In this document: one piece after another, positions 32,536 through 43,999 of the stretch
Numbering within the stretch: the first letter of the stretch is position 1
Layout of the letters: each line of letters begins with the position of its first letter
Origin: Bicyclus anynana
Taxonomy: Eukaryota; Arthropoda; Insecta; Lepidoptera; Nymphalidae
Length of the DNA: 64,000 nt
Direction: 5' to 3'
Assembly (NCBI RefSeq): GCF_947172395.1
Contig: NC_069083.1
Coordinates: 94,501-158,500, forward strand
The notes under the pieces: model-generated
The model's database searches: none
Told to the model about the DNA's origin: nothing
The model's input: the letters and a program-made list of their open reading frames with translations, nothing else
Program-made: the position numbers and the translations under genes

Positions 32536-33279
32536 TTAGTTCAAGGTAGTATAAGTACTTACGTCTTCATATTTTTGATATGTGTCAGCTTCTACATCAT
32601 CGGTTTGTATCTCTCGAGGTGATAACATTTCCAAAAACGCCAGAAGCTTTAGCTTTAACACCAAATAATAAATATGTCGAATTGCGCGGAAGTATTTTAA
32701 CGAGCGAGCGGCTGATCGAACGAACTATTCCAATAATTACTAGTAACAAAGTGCAGAGCAATTTAGGCATTCCGGCGCCGGTGCAGCGCCTCGCCGCCTC
32801 ACATCAGACACAGTAACGCCACGAGCGCCAATCAACGACGCGCCGGCGATAGAGACTGGAACCTCTGGAACTACTCACTCACAATATTATTTAGTTGTTA
32901 CGTTACTGCCAGTCGATGCGCTGCGACTCGTGGACGCCTTGCCGGTCGAATGCGTCGGCGGCCGCGGCAACTGGACGCGGACCACGATTGCCATCCACGA
33001 TTTAATCGTTGACAAAATCTTTGCAGAGTTTCGAGTACTTGATTCATTCAACAGTGAGTTGAGTGTTTCGACGACATTCATGTCATAGTTTGTTAATCCG
33101 TTCCAACAGCGCAACGTAAAGGCCGGCAATTTTAATAATTTTCGTCCGTAATTTCATCTGCTACTCTACTTTCTTGGAAGATTTCGTCCGCTACCCTCCT
33201 TCTTACCTTCTTACCAAATCGCGTTCATTATCTACTTAAAGAGTAGGGAGTTAGAGAGGGGTGACGATCGGGCGGGAAC

Positions 33280-33520
33280 GACTGGCGATATAAGGCGTTA
33301 GCCATACGGGTATGGTCGGCTTCAGTATTCTCGTGGCTTTCGACCCATCCACATTTCTTGTTGTGTAATTCTTTATGGGTTACTTGGTATAGGCTGGGAG
33401 AATACCTTGAACAGTGAATGGCGAGTGTTGGCTTGTCGGAAGGGTACCCTTAAACCTGCATCCAGAGTCACAAGTCTCTGGGACTGCTTAAGGTATTCTC
33501 TGCCATTCTAGGGTCTTATT
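33280..33520 (-). repeat. Dispersed repeat, copy 2 (inverted copy of 21332-21560)
   Basis: It contains the complements of the blocks named for copy 1, for example GAAGGGTACCCTTAAACC, AGGTATTCTCTGCCATTC and TTGTGTAATTCTTTATGGG. The two copies are 12 kb apart in opposite orientation. Confidence 0.75.
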
Positions 33521-35450
33521 TCGGTTACAGTTTGATTTGTTAATTTAGTTGTCCTTACAAATATTGTGAAACCTTTGTTCGACTTCGATTTTCTTATTTT
33601 TGTAATCCACTTCTGAGTCTGCTAAAACTAGTCTAAATAACTTAAAAGCTACATTGTTATATCGTGGGGGAAGCATATGCAGTGCTGCAGTACGATCATA
33701 CTAAAATAATGAAACGAATGTGTGAAATGAGAGAGTCCACTCGTTGAAAATTTAAAGCTAATGTTCTATATACCTAAATCTAAGACCTATTCTAAGACCG
33801 GCGTCTGGGGCTAACAGGAACTTTCCCCAAAGTCAGGTGGTCCAGGGACCTGAATATTCGCCATTAGCTGTGTTTACAGAGCAAATAGCGGAGTCGGAGT
33901 CATTGTTGTTGAAGCAGTGAAGTATGCATATTGTGCCGGAGCATTGTTGCCGATGCGTACTTACGACTACTAACTAATATTAATACAATAGCCAATAGTA
34001 AATAGTTGCGTGTTCAGCCTGCTCCGCGTCTCAAGTATTCCGAAGCAGTAAATTTTCATTAGGTTTACATGGCCGCCATTCCCGCCGTGGCGCGCCGGGG
34101 ACCGCACTATGTACTTGGAATTTCTCGCCACTGATTATGCCCCCCCCCCCCCATCCTCCGTTTATTATCCTCCTGGCGCTCGTGATATTATACACTGTCA
34201 GTGTTTGCTATTGAACCGTTCGGTTTTGATAGAGAGATAGCTTGCATTCTGGAGGTAAGTTCATATTGGCACGAGTTGATTACACAGTGAAAAATTATTT
34301 ACAAAGCAAATTATTCAAGTGATATCCACTTGAATAATATTAAAATATAACTTTTATACTATTCATTATAATATTACGATTTTTCAGCGACGCGACGTAT
34401 CTGCTTACACCTGTTTATAAACATACCGAGTTTTATATTTGTTTACTTCAGTCGCGCAAATAATATGAAAACTCATAAATTGGTTGCTGGTTCAGACAAT
34501 AATTATTACCGGTAAACAATATCAATTGCATTTCCCTATTTGTTTTGTGCTCGATAAATGAATAATAATTAATTATTATTATCTAAGTACTTACCAAACT
34601 ACGCAACTTAAATAACGATTCGTACAATTTAAATGAAAAAAAAAAATCAAGAAAAAGCCCCGTCTACATTTGTTTCTGTTATCTTGATCTATTATCCCCG
34701 TATCCTGTTGGTCTATTGTCGTACCCACTCCTAATACAGTCTTTCCAGACTAGTTGGAGGGAAATGGGATTATTGGTCATATTTAAAAGATATGGCAAAT
34801 AAAATTTTAAAAGTATTGTGATAAAATATCAGCCAAAAAGCTTGAAACTTTTGAAGTTTTATATGGTTTTTACTTATAACATTTTAGTTTAGGAGCTGTG
34901 TAAATACTGAGTTAAATACCACAGCACTATCTTACTCGTGACGCCCCGCGCCGCGCCGGAGTGGAAACTAGACAGCGAGCTGCGAAGCCATATTTTAAAA
35001 GTTCATTTTAGTTTTAAATTCTTTATACAAGTGTATTACAAAAGAGATTCCATCGATGGAAATTCGAAAGTCCAAGTAGATTGCATTGTCCCCCCTCTGC
35101 GGCTCTGCAGCGCCAACTATTCTAATGCTAATGAGGTTTTTTAATTGGAAAACTACAGGTCGTCGGCCGCGCGCGTGCCTCCGACGCCACACCCGGATTG
35201 GCCGAAAGGTTTAGGCGGTAAGGCTCGTTTCACACCTTCGTATGTATTTCATATCACAATTACATCTCAAGCTACTTTTAGTGCTTTCCTGTTGTTGCGT
35301 CGTCGGAGTGGATCAGGTCCAATCGAGATACAGTTTGTGACAGTCGCGAGCATATAACAACACGATAGCGTCTTCACATTAGTGTAAACACTAAATTCAA
35401 CTGTTGACACATGTAGTTGTCTTGTTTGTAGGTGGCTTGTTCAAACATTG
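33521..35450. other. No gene seen
   Basis: A 12-C run occurs at 34141-34152, next to GATTATG. The rest lacks support for coding sequence or for a repeat. Confidence 0.55.
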
Positions 35451-35640
35451 TCGGTGCGATGTAGTGCGATGTGTTGCAATGTGGTGCGATGTGGTGCAAT
35501 GTGGTGCGATGTGGTGCAAAATGGTGCGAAATGGTGCGATGTAGTGTGAAATGGTGCGATGTAGTGCGAAATGGTGCGATGTGGTGCGAAATGGTGCAAT
35601 GTGGTGCGGTTGTGACGTGATGTGGTGCGGTTGTGGTGTG
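35451..35640 (+). repeat. 10-bp-unit minisatellite
   Basis: About seventeen imperfect copies of GTGGTGCGAT, with variants GTGGTGCAAT, ATGGTGCGAA and GTAGTGCGAT, run in strict 10-bp register from 35451 to about 35610, then decay. The His/Pro-rich reading frame on the other strand is an effect of the repeat. Confidence 0.93.
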
Positions 35641-37262
35641 CATGCTCCCTAAAGACTCGTTCGCTATAATATGTGTCACAAGTGGCGGCGGACGGAACAT
35701 TAAAACAACAATTTAGCTGGAGATTGTTCGTCTGACTGTTGTGGGGACTTATTGGCCGTAGATGAAAGTATCTTTACTAATTTATTACTGCGGTCGCCAT
35801 TATAAAAAGATAGAATTGTTCTTTGCTAAATAGGTAACTTATTTGTATTAAGACGTTATTACTTTGGAAAGTAATTCTCCTTCGGGAAACTTTTCAGGAT
35901 GACTTCAAGAGACTTGACAGGTTGGAGGACTATACCTAATTGTTTAACTTGATATCTCATGATAAATCCTTGAGTAAGACAAGATAAGATCTGTTTTGAT
36001 TAAAATAAAAGCGGTAATCTGTAAAGTTCGTAGAGTGGCCGAGCGGCAGAGAGCGGCGGAGAGCTCTCCGGGCGGAGAGTGAAACTCTTCATTAGCTTGT
36101 AGCGAGGAGGAGCGGATTGCTTTCCTTCAGAGCCTGGCCCTTCTTTAACTTTCTGCTCAAATGACACTTATTTACAACCTGTTTGTAATATGTCACTGTG
36201 AATAATATGTATCATTTATTTCTCATGATTATTAAATTACAGATGAGCGTATATATTTCTGATCCCGGGTCTTCGACCATTAGACGTAATCGCAAAAAAT
36301 AACAAATTCCGCGATACTGCACAACACTACAACAATTACATAAATAAGAGACCCGCGATGTCTCCACTAACATGTTGTATCAGTAATTCATTGTAAAGTT
36401 ACCATCAAATACTAAAGATATTTGTGTCACTGATTTAACATTTCAACCCTTTGTAAAATAAATTAATTTGTGATTCCGATAGGTAAATCTACAATATGTA
36501 CGTAGCAGTTGCCTTCAAATTTCTTAAATACTTAAATGATGAGTAAGTCAAAGGTAACAATTTCCTAGCACGATAACTCTACAACTTGATAGCGTGAGCC
36601 GGACTCGTATCTATCTTTCTCTGTATAACCCCATAATATAGATAGAGAAAGATACAGATAAATCGAAACTCACTTTGTCGAACTATAAAAACATGGTTAC
36701 AGAATAAAGCTACTGGACCCATTCCGAACTTACACCTCAGTACGCGGGAGCCCCTCAAAACAACGACTCCAGTTACGAGCAGCATAAAGGCTTAAGTTTT
36801 CATTCGTTACTAAGCGAAGTTGATTTAAGTCGAAGGTCTTTTACGAGCGCACCGTCACTTTGCACAATCACTCTTGTAAATGGAATATTTTAAGATAAGG
36901 CTTTACGGCGCGGACGGCGCCGCTCTCGGCTCCGCGCACAGCTGACTAGTAGCAGTAGTAGAGAGCTAGCGACACTGATGGGGGATGGATCTACTGCACA
37001 TTACTTATTATCAATATCTAAGATAATATAAAACCCAATAAATACATAAACGGCTCAAACATTTACAGGTATATATGACTTGTATGTATAATTATATATA
37101 AGACGTATATCATATTGTAACAACTATTAACGATAGAACATAATGTTTAAGGATCACATCTAGGTACACGTATACTTTCAAGAGCATGTTTAGGATTGTA
37201 AACTTTAATGAAAACGTTAATGTGCTAATTAATTACATTATGATGGTTTGGTTTTCTTTTTG
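35641..37262. other. No gene seen
   Basis: A loose inverted repeat at about 36610-36660 (TATCTATCTTTCTCTGTAT with AGAGAAAGATACAGATA) is the only structure noticed. Confidence 0.5.
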
Positions 37263-37665
37263 ATTGTGTAAGTGCCGTAGGCTCCTTAATGGGACCTCCG
37301 CGGCGTCACCGGGGTTTGGTCACAGAAGCATCGTCTGATGGGGCCCGAAGGCAGAAGCAGAGTAGATAGGCGGAATGACTCTCTAAGGGCGTCTCCTCTG
37401 AGACTCGGACCTCGGCTTAGAGGGCCGTTCGGGAAGGGTGTTTTGGCCTGAGTGTATCAGTCCAGACGCCCCCAAGATCGTGAGTTAAAAAGCCCACGTC
37501 AGGGTGACGTCAGATATCGGGGACCTCGTCGTCGCTTAGCTCCGTAGCTTGTGAGACGGTTTGTGCGTAGCATGCTCGGTTGTCTCATTAAACTTTTCCT
37601 GTACGTTACTGGCGTAGAAAGAGGCTCTGCAGGTCTACTAACTAACTCCTGTTAGTAATTCTTAT
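37263..37665 (+). repeat. GC-richer dispersed repeat, probable LINE 3' region
   Basis: It begins near AGTGCCGTAGGCTCCTTA and GACCTCCGCGGCGTCACC, both found inverted at 14822-14900. It continues through CGTTCGGGAAGGGTG and CAGTCCAGACGCCCCCAAG. There is no open frame. The repeat status rests on the second copy. Confidence 0.55.
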
Positions 37666-40125
37666 GTCACGTGACTTCGCATTCGCTATTTATCTTTAAG
37701 AATATGTCAATATTTATTTTTAATAAAAAGGTTCTCAATAACGTTTATCACTCGTAATGTTTGTTCAGTGTTGCGGCGTCACAGATGAGTCCGTGTCGCC
37801 CACCGTCTCACCGCTGACAGGCGAGGCGGGCGCGAGGTAAATAACTACAGTGTTAATCGTGCCCATTCCGTGTTTTATGAGGCTCGTGTTGTCCCGGCGC
37901 AATGAGGCGCCGACAAGTGCCCCGGACACCGCGCTCCGGTACGAGCCCCGGACTTGGTTTGTTATCCCTTGATAAAAGTAACGTACGAAATAAATATTAC
38001 CCTAAATAATTGTCCTATTTCGTGCCCCGGGGCGGGCGGGTCTCGGTAAACACTGGCGCGTCGTAAATATCTTGCAGTTCAACACTTTCTTTTTTTTATT
38101 CAATTACAAGTTACGCCTTGACTGCGATTGAGACTAAGATAGGTTGTGACTTGTTGCGATTGACACAAAGATGGAAGTATTTTAAAAAAATATGGGCTGT
38201 TATGTAGTAATAATAGAATAATAAGTAATAGAAATGAACTCAAGTTAGCTTAGAAGCAACCAGATATCTGTACTCTGTAGTCAAAAATCATTTAAAATGA
38301 AGAACATTTTTAATTGAATGTAACTAGTCAAATGACAGGGTTAATGAGCTGGATTGATAGCCGGCTTTTGTGGCAGCGCGGCCACTGACCCCGGCCGCGG
38401 TCTACCGCGCTCTATAGGATTTAAATTATAATAACAAATATAATAGACCGCAGACCGCTGTAGCACACTCGTAGCATCCACGTGACGTCACCGCTACGGC
38501 GTAGCACTCTACGTAAACCGGTTCGAGTTTGTAGTTTGTAGCACTACGAAACTACTCCTTGATTTATTGACATAAACTACATGGGTCATAATTTTTTCCA
38601 TTATACTACATTTTTATACAAATTTTAAATAACGGTGTTCAATTTTCACCGTGAATTTCGACCATGTGATTTTGTAGCACTGCATGTTTGTAAATTGTAG
38701 CGCTACAAAACAACAATTGCAACTCTATCCCATCGCCATCGGGTAGATGTGATACAGTATGCGCGGGGGATGGAGGGGTGGAGGGGCGGCGGGGAGGGGT
38801 GTAATGAATCGCGGGAGTGTCCGACGTCCGGCAACAAACTACGTCAAAATTAGCAAATTAGTTAGCGCGCGCTCCAGTTGGGAATTTGTTAAATAATTCG
38901 TGTTCTAATCCGTCCGCTCACACATGTTACCGCCGGGCCACGGCCTCCGACATAAATAGTATTTTTATTTAAATTTATATGTGGACTTACTCTATCATTC
39001 CTTGATTAATCAATTGTGGCAAAGATATTAAGGCATCAATCTAGTATTTTTTAGTATTTCAATAAAATAATTGTGTAGACCTTTTAAAAATAAAAGCGAT
39101 TCTCATATTGCAGAGTAGGTATAATAATATAAATATATAAGTAATCGCTCAGCAGTTGAGCAGTAGCGGCGGCGCGGCCGTGGCCCCGCGGTGGAGTGTA
39201 TCCGCTGCACACGTGCAGGAGTTTTAATTAAAACGGAAAGTTGGCGGCGGACAGATCAAACAACATAAATTAAACTAGAATTAGCATTAAAGCTAACCGC
39301 TGCTGCCAGCAGGCGACGCCGCGCCGCGCCGCACCGCTCACCGCTCACCGCTCACCGCTCAGCGGACGGCCCGGGAGGCGGAGCGTGTTAGCCTAGTAAT
39401 AGGATCACTCAGTTTGCATAGCCGAGCTCATTTTACTCTTATTCACCCTTAGAGCTCTCTTGAAAAAGTTAAGTCCTGTATTTACTACCAGACTTTAAGT
39501 GGCTGTCCAGCGCGGAAATGCATCCAGTATTCTTACCACTATTGCACGTGGGCATGATTTGTATAGTTATATAAGTTAAAGTTCTTTATGTCAGTATGAA
39601 ATGTATGAGTAATGTACTCGTATTGCGAGCTTTCATTCAGTACACACGTTCTCAACTCAGATGCCAAACCATCACGCACACGCGACTCGCGACATGCGAC
39701 ACGCGACGCGCGACACGCGACTCCGTGACGTAGAATTAAAAATTGTAATTAAAATTTTCTTGTTAAGAAAACTCCGCAAACACTAATGAGGTTCATCTTA
39801 GCTGGAGTTTCTTTACTTCGCACATTTTTAATTTTTTGCGAGCGCGCCTTTCACAAGTTTCCTGCTTATATTCTTATATTATTTTGGTGCAAAATTGTAC
39901 TAGTAATCTTATTTTCATAGTATTATGAACGTTTGTAACGTTTCTTGTTTTTTTCTTTTCGTATAGACTGAACAATGACTTTCATTTTTCGATAGCAAAC
40001 AATAACTGTGTGTGAATTTTAAATGCCAATAGCTCTTTATTAACATCAGTTCGACGCGTATGTCTTTTTTTAATGAGTGTTAACTGCTTACATTTCTTTC
40101 ATTTCATTTGAAAATTCTTTTTTTC
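37666..40125. other. No gene seen
   Basis: It holds a cluster of GTAGCNCTAC-like words at 38455-38715, a G-run cluster at 38765-38799, a four-unit CCGCTCAC tandem at about 39334-39361, and a CGACACG-type tandem at about 39685-39725. Confidence 0.5.
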
Positions 40126-40225
40126 ACACACATCCAGATTGGTCCCATTTAATGTTCATGAACAATGGTAATTTTTTGGGTAAATTGGTGGTTGGTTAAA
40201 AGTAATTTTGCGTTCAAATGAAAAT

Positions 40226-40575
40226 AACGAAATTGCCAGTACAGTATGCAAAATTGCAATCATTGGAGCATCGCCGAAAAGTTGCCTGTCTGTCGGTGTT
40301 CTACAGGATTTATTTCGGAGAGTGCGCTCAAGAACTTTTCGATCTAGTTCCCTCTTCACCTTTTTACCATAGAACTGCCAGGTATCGCAGAGGTTTGCAT
40401 CCATACGTAGTTGATGTCCCCTGGACGCGTACGAAGCGTACATATCGCGAAATTATGGAATGCCCTTCCAGCTTCCGTTATCCCTACCACCTACAACATG
40501 GGTATGTATGGTACAACATATTCAAGTCAAGAGTGAATAGGCATCTTCTAGGCAAGCGCGTTCCACCATAGGTTG
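40226..40575 (+). pseudogene. C-terminal fragment of a non-LTR retrotransposon
   Basis: The frame 40218-40571 includes LEHRRKVACLSVFYRIYFGE and CAQELFDLVP, then HPYVVDVPWTRTKR, then FKSRVNRHLLGKR and a stop. This order is typical of the end of CR1/RTE-like LINE ORF2 in Lepidoptera. The middle (REIMECPSSFRYPYHLQHG) looks scrambled by small indels. No reverse transcriptase part precedes it. Confidence 0.75.
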
Positions 40576-41374
40576 CATCATCGCTTACTGCCAAAAGCTA
40601 GCCTATATATAATGTAAAAAAAAGAAAAATATTTTTTTTTTAACAAAAACATTGAACCGAAAATTTTTTCCCGTGGTTCTTCCAGAAACTGCTTTAATTA
40701 ATACGTCAGTGGCTCGGCACCGCCTTCTAAGTAATCAGAAGGTAGCACAAACGATGTTATTTTTGGCTTTTTAGTTTATTTTTGTGATTTTGAATTCGTT
40801 TCATTTTTTTTTTAAAGATTTTATCTTAAAAGGTAGTTCAATGTACTTTTTTCTCGGCTTCTAATAGACCATAATTACTTAATACCACAAGTAGCCTCTA
40901 AGACGATATTTTACGGTCATGAGCTACCATAAAGTTACGAGAGCAATGCTGCGTGCGTAACTTTATGGCTGTTCATTTTTAACTACGTTTATTATTTAAC
41001 ATCCATTGTAAACGAGAACTGTGAGAAGTCGTGACTTCACATATCATCTAGGTGGCGGTATATTCCTTCGATACCTTTACACAATCCTTTATCTAATCTG
41101 CGTGAACACCGAGGTCAAGCTAGGTCACAGGACGCAGGGCGCGTGTCCTGCGGCTGCCGATAACTGCGGGAGGTTTACGAGTGAGGTGCGAGTGAGGCGA
41201 CCCCCGCACGGCACTCGCCGGGTTACTGTGATAAGCGTTATCTCGTCGGGTCGAGTGCGCGGACATTTGGGGCTCCAGTGTTACGACTGCTGTCACATTG
41301 TCAGCGTGACGTGACGGCCGGCACCGCGCGCCGCTGTCGGTAATGTCGTCAAGTGATTCCACTTTAATAACTCT

Positions 41375-41455
41375 TACAGCCACTGGATGCTGGCGGTTGA
41401 AGACCGTGGTATTTTGAAGTCTATGTATGAGGTTTATGTTCCTCAGTGGATCCAT
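41375..41455 (+). repeat. RTE LINE 3' end fragment
   Basis: CACTGGATGCTGGCGGTTGA and GAAGTCTATGTATGAGG match the terminal block of the RTE copies at 61925-62000. Confidence 0.65.
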
Positions 41456-43560
41456 AATGATGGTAATAACTTGTAAGTTTATACTATTTTCATCAGTAAT
41501 GGCAATTCTAATAATTGCCAAGCATCAAACATTCAACAAACATTTTATAAAAAACTCAATTTCGAAATTCAACGTCGATGGAAGCTACCTCTTACATCAG
41601 AGCTCCGCTAACTTAAGCGATGATATTTTGACTTGTGAGGTTTTGTCCGTAAACTAAGGAGTTGGCGATCAATGACGTACCGACCGCATCCTACGACTCA
41701 CACGATATATCAATGTTACGTTGTTGTATGCTACTGTATTGACAGGGAAGATATTACTCGTAACTATTGTGTTAGCGCAGAGTCACTGGCCGCGTTCAGG
41801 AACGTGCACACACTAGCATACAAGTGCTGCTCGATCGACATACGTTCTATAATGCGTATTATTTTCGGCTACTATTTTAAAGCAATGACAAAACGTACGT
41901 TGGAATGCGCTGGTCTTGAAAGCGTTCAAAATACAGGCGTTTCGCTGTTCTGTTATAAAAAAAATCTATGAAGAGAAATAAAAGAAAATTATGATCAAAA
42001 TCGTATATCTATTATTCAATTATGCGACGATACTGTGCATTACTTCGATCTAGCCATTGATGTAACACCACCGATGTTTCTAGCGCGGCGATCTTCAACA
42101 CTAATACTTCCATTTACCATGATTTAGTACTTCAGTCCATTTATGAGCCATATTAAGAGTACCTAGTTGATGTACTACATCAATGTTGTAGTGATTGACC
42201 GTGTATGTACGAGTATGCTAAAGAATATATAGTTTTATTATTTTATAGCTACTCATCATCCGAGTCCTATCCGGAGACAATCTATTGTTTTCTCAGCTTC
42301 ACGCTCGTTGGCCAGTACCTACCACTTCTACAATTGACGCTCGTACTGCACGCTGTGGATCAGAACAGTGAGGACGCGCCTGATTCCAGGTTGAGATCTT
42401 TGCATTGTGATGGATCGAATTAATGGTGCTAAATAAGTGTACGAAGGTTGAACATCGTCTTTTTCATACATTTAGAATTTACTATGTAATGTAAGAATTA
42501 ACAAGAATTTACGCGGCGCACTCAAAATGTGACTCGTATCACTGAGTTATTTGCAACTGTAAAGTGATTCGATCGTGAGTGGCGCTGCGAAGGTTTTATT
42601 TTGCGGCCAATTTAATTTTACAGCCCCTCCATAAACCGTTCCCTCTGACGTCACGGCGCACGCTGTGACGTCATAAAACCTTATCGCAAATATTCCATTT
42701 ACAAGCCGAATCGTGTAAAACGAGGGCGGCTCGTAAGATCCTTAACTGCGTATAAAGTTCAATGCTTTACGACTCCATCAAATGAAAAAGGGCATAAATA
42801 AATACCGCGGTTAAAGTTAATTTTGCCATTTTACCAGTTGCGCGTTCGCAACATACAGACAACTTCGACTGCTGCACGGTTCCTGGTATATCTTCAAATG
42901 AATAGATGAAGCTGGTCCAAGAACTGGTAAAGGTGAAAAAAAAACTGAAAATTAATGCCATAAGCTTTTGCAGGTGGCAGGTAACGAAGGTTAATATCAA
43001 TTTTTCAGTCATCGTTCTAACGATGACAAAGTGCAAGAGAAGTAGGATAATGTTGAAAAATTTTGATAGTTATAGGCATTTTCCTTTTGATAAAGCTTCC
43101 CGCTATATTTATTATCAAATTGATTAGTACACGACATCACACCACTGATTAAAAATATTGAAGTCGAGAGGAACACATTAGACAGTTCACACAACGCCGG
43201 CGCGGCTCAGCCTTGAACCCCGCGACCGGAGGAGGCGTCAAGTCCTTATAAATTGAAGGTCTTTCGCTCCGAGGCCGCCGCGGGCGGGCGCTGTGAGTGA
43301 TAGAGCTACTGCAAACATAGTAGACTATCATTTTCTCTGGAAACGTATGACTTTACGAGGAAGCGTAGGCAGTTTTGCGTTATATTTACAATCTCGTTAC
43401 TTAAACGTTGAATAAACTATATGAATAACATTAATAAACACTGTATTAGACCTACAATGATTTCCGTTGAAAATAATTCCATTGACTAATGTATTCAGTT
43501 CGGATGTAGTAAGTATACGTCAGCGAAATGTTGGTCGATGTGCCGAGGTAAACGCGGGTG
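41456..43560. other. No gene seen
   Basis: Several frames of 70-100 codons (for example 41672-41971) have no recognisable domain, splice context or GC rise, and I treat them as chance. Confidence 0.5.
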
Positions 43561-43569
43561 CTTTTGACT

Positions 43570-43740
43570 GAATGAAATGAAATGAAATTTATTGAAATGA
43601 AATTTATTGTTAAAATAAGTTCTTTTACAATGGTGCTGAGGACCCTGATTTAAGTTTGATAAACCTGTATCTCGGGATCCTCGCTCTTCCTACTTATAAT
43701 AAAAATAATTTTAACAATCATGAAGGATATGGATTAATAG
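43570..43740 (-). repeat. Possible LINE 3' end with TTTCA-type tail
   Basis: A doubled GAAATGAAATTTATTG block followed by GATAAACCTGTATCTCGGGA looks like the reversed 3' end of a retrotransposon with a short tandem tail. No coding part is present. Confidence 0.35.
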
Positions 43741-43766
43741 AAATTAAAACTAACATGCAAAATAAT

Positions 43767-43802
43767 TGTGTGTGTGTGTATGGGTGCGTGTGTCTGTGTT
43801 TT

Positions 43803-43836
<34 letters not shown>

Positions 43837-43840
43837 TTTA
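43767..43840 (+). repeat. GT microsatellite
   Basis: It is an interrupted GTGTGT tract with variants GGTGCG and GTTTGT. Confidence 0.9.
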
Positions 43841-43929
43841 TTGTGATTCTAATTAGCTTTGTACCAGATAATCTCTAATAACTCAACATACGTAAATGTG
43901 TTTGTTAAAGGTTTTGTTTATTTTTCATT

Positions 43930-43931
<2 letters not shown>

Positions 43932-43964
<33 letters not shown>

Positions 43965-43971
43965 CTTTTTT
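43932..43971 (-). repeat. Long poly(T), possible retroposon poly(A) tail
   Basis: There are 33 T, then C, then more T. Read on the minus strand it would be a poly(A) tail following sequence from about 43972-44100 (CTCAGTTC side). No element could be identified. Confidence 0.5.
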
Positions 43972-43999
43972 GAACTGAGCGTCATCAGCATTCTACAGA

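Noticed and set aside
32887..33129. Minus-strand frame as a possible upstream dpr exon
   Set aside because: No Ig strand motifs or flanking splice sites in phase.
34141..34152. Poly(C) tract as a polypurine tract of an LTR element
   Set aside because: No LTR or coding sequence lies next to it.
35374..35700. His-rich protein on the minus strand
   Set aside because: It is the translation of a 10-bp minisatellite.
41672..41971. 99-residue frame
   Set aside because: No domain or supporting signals; consistent with chance in 64 kb.
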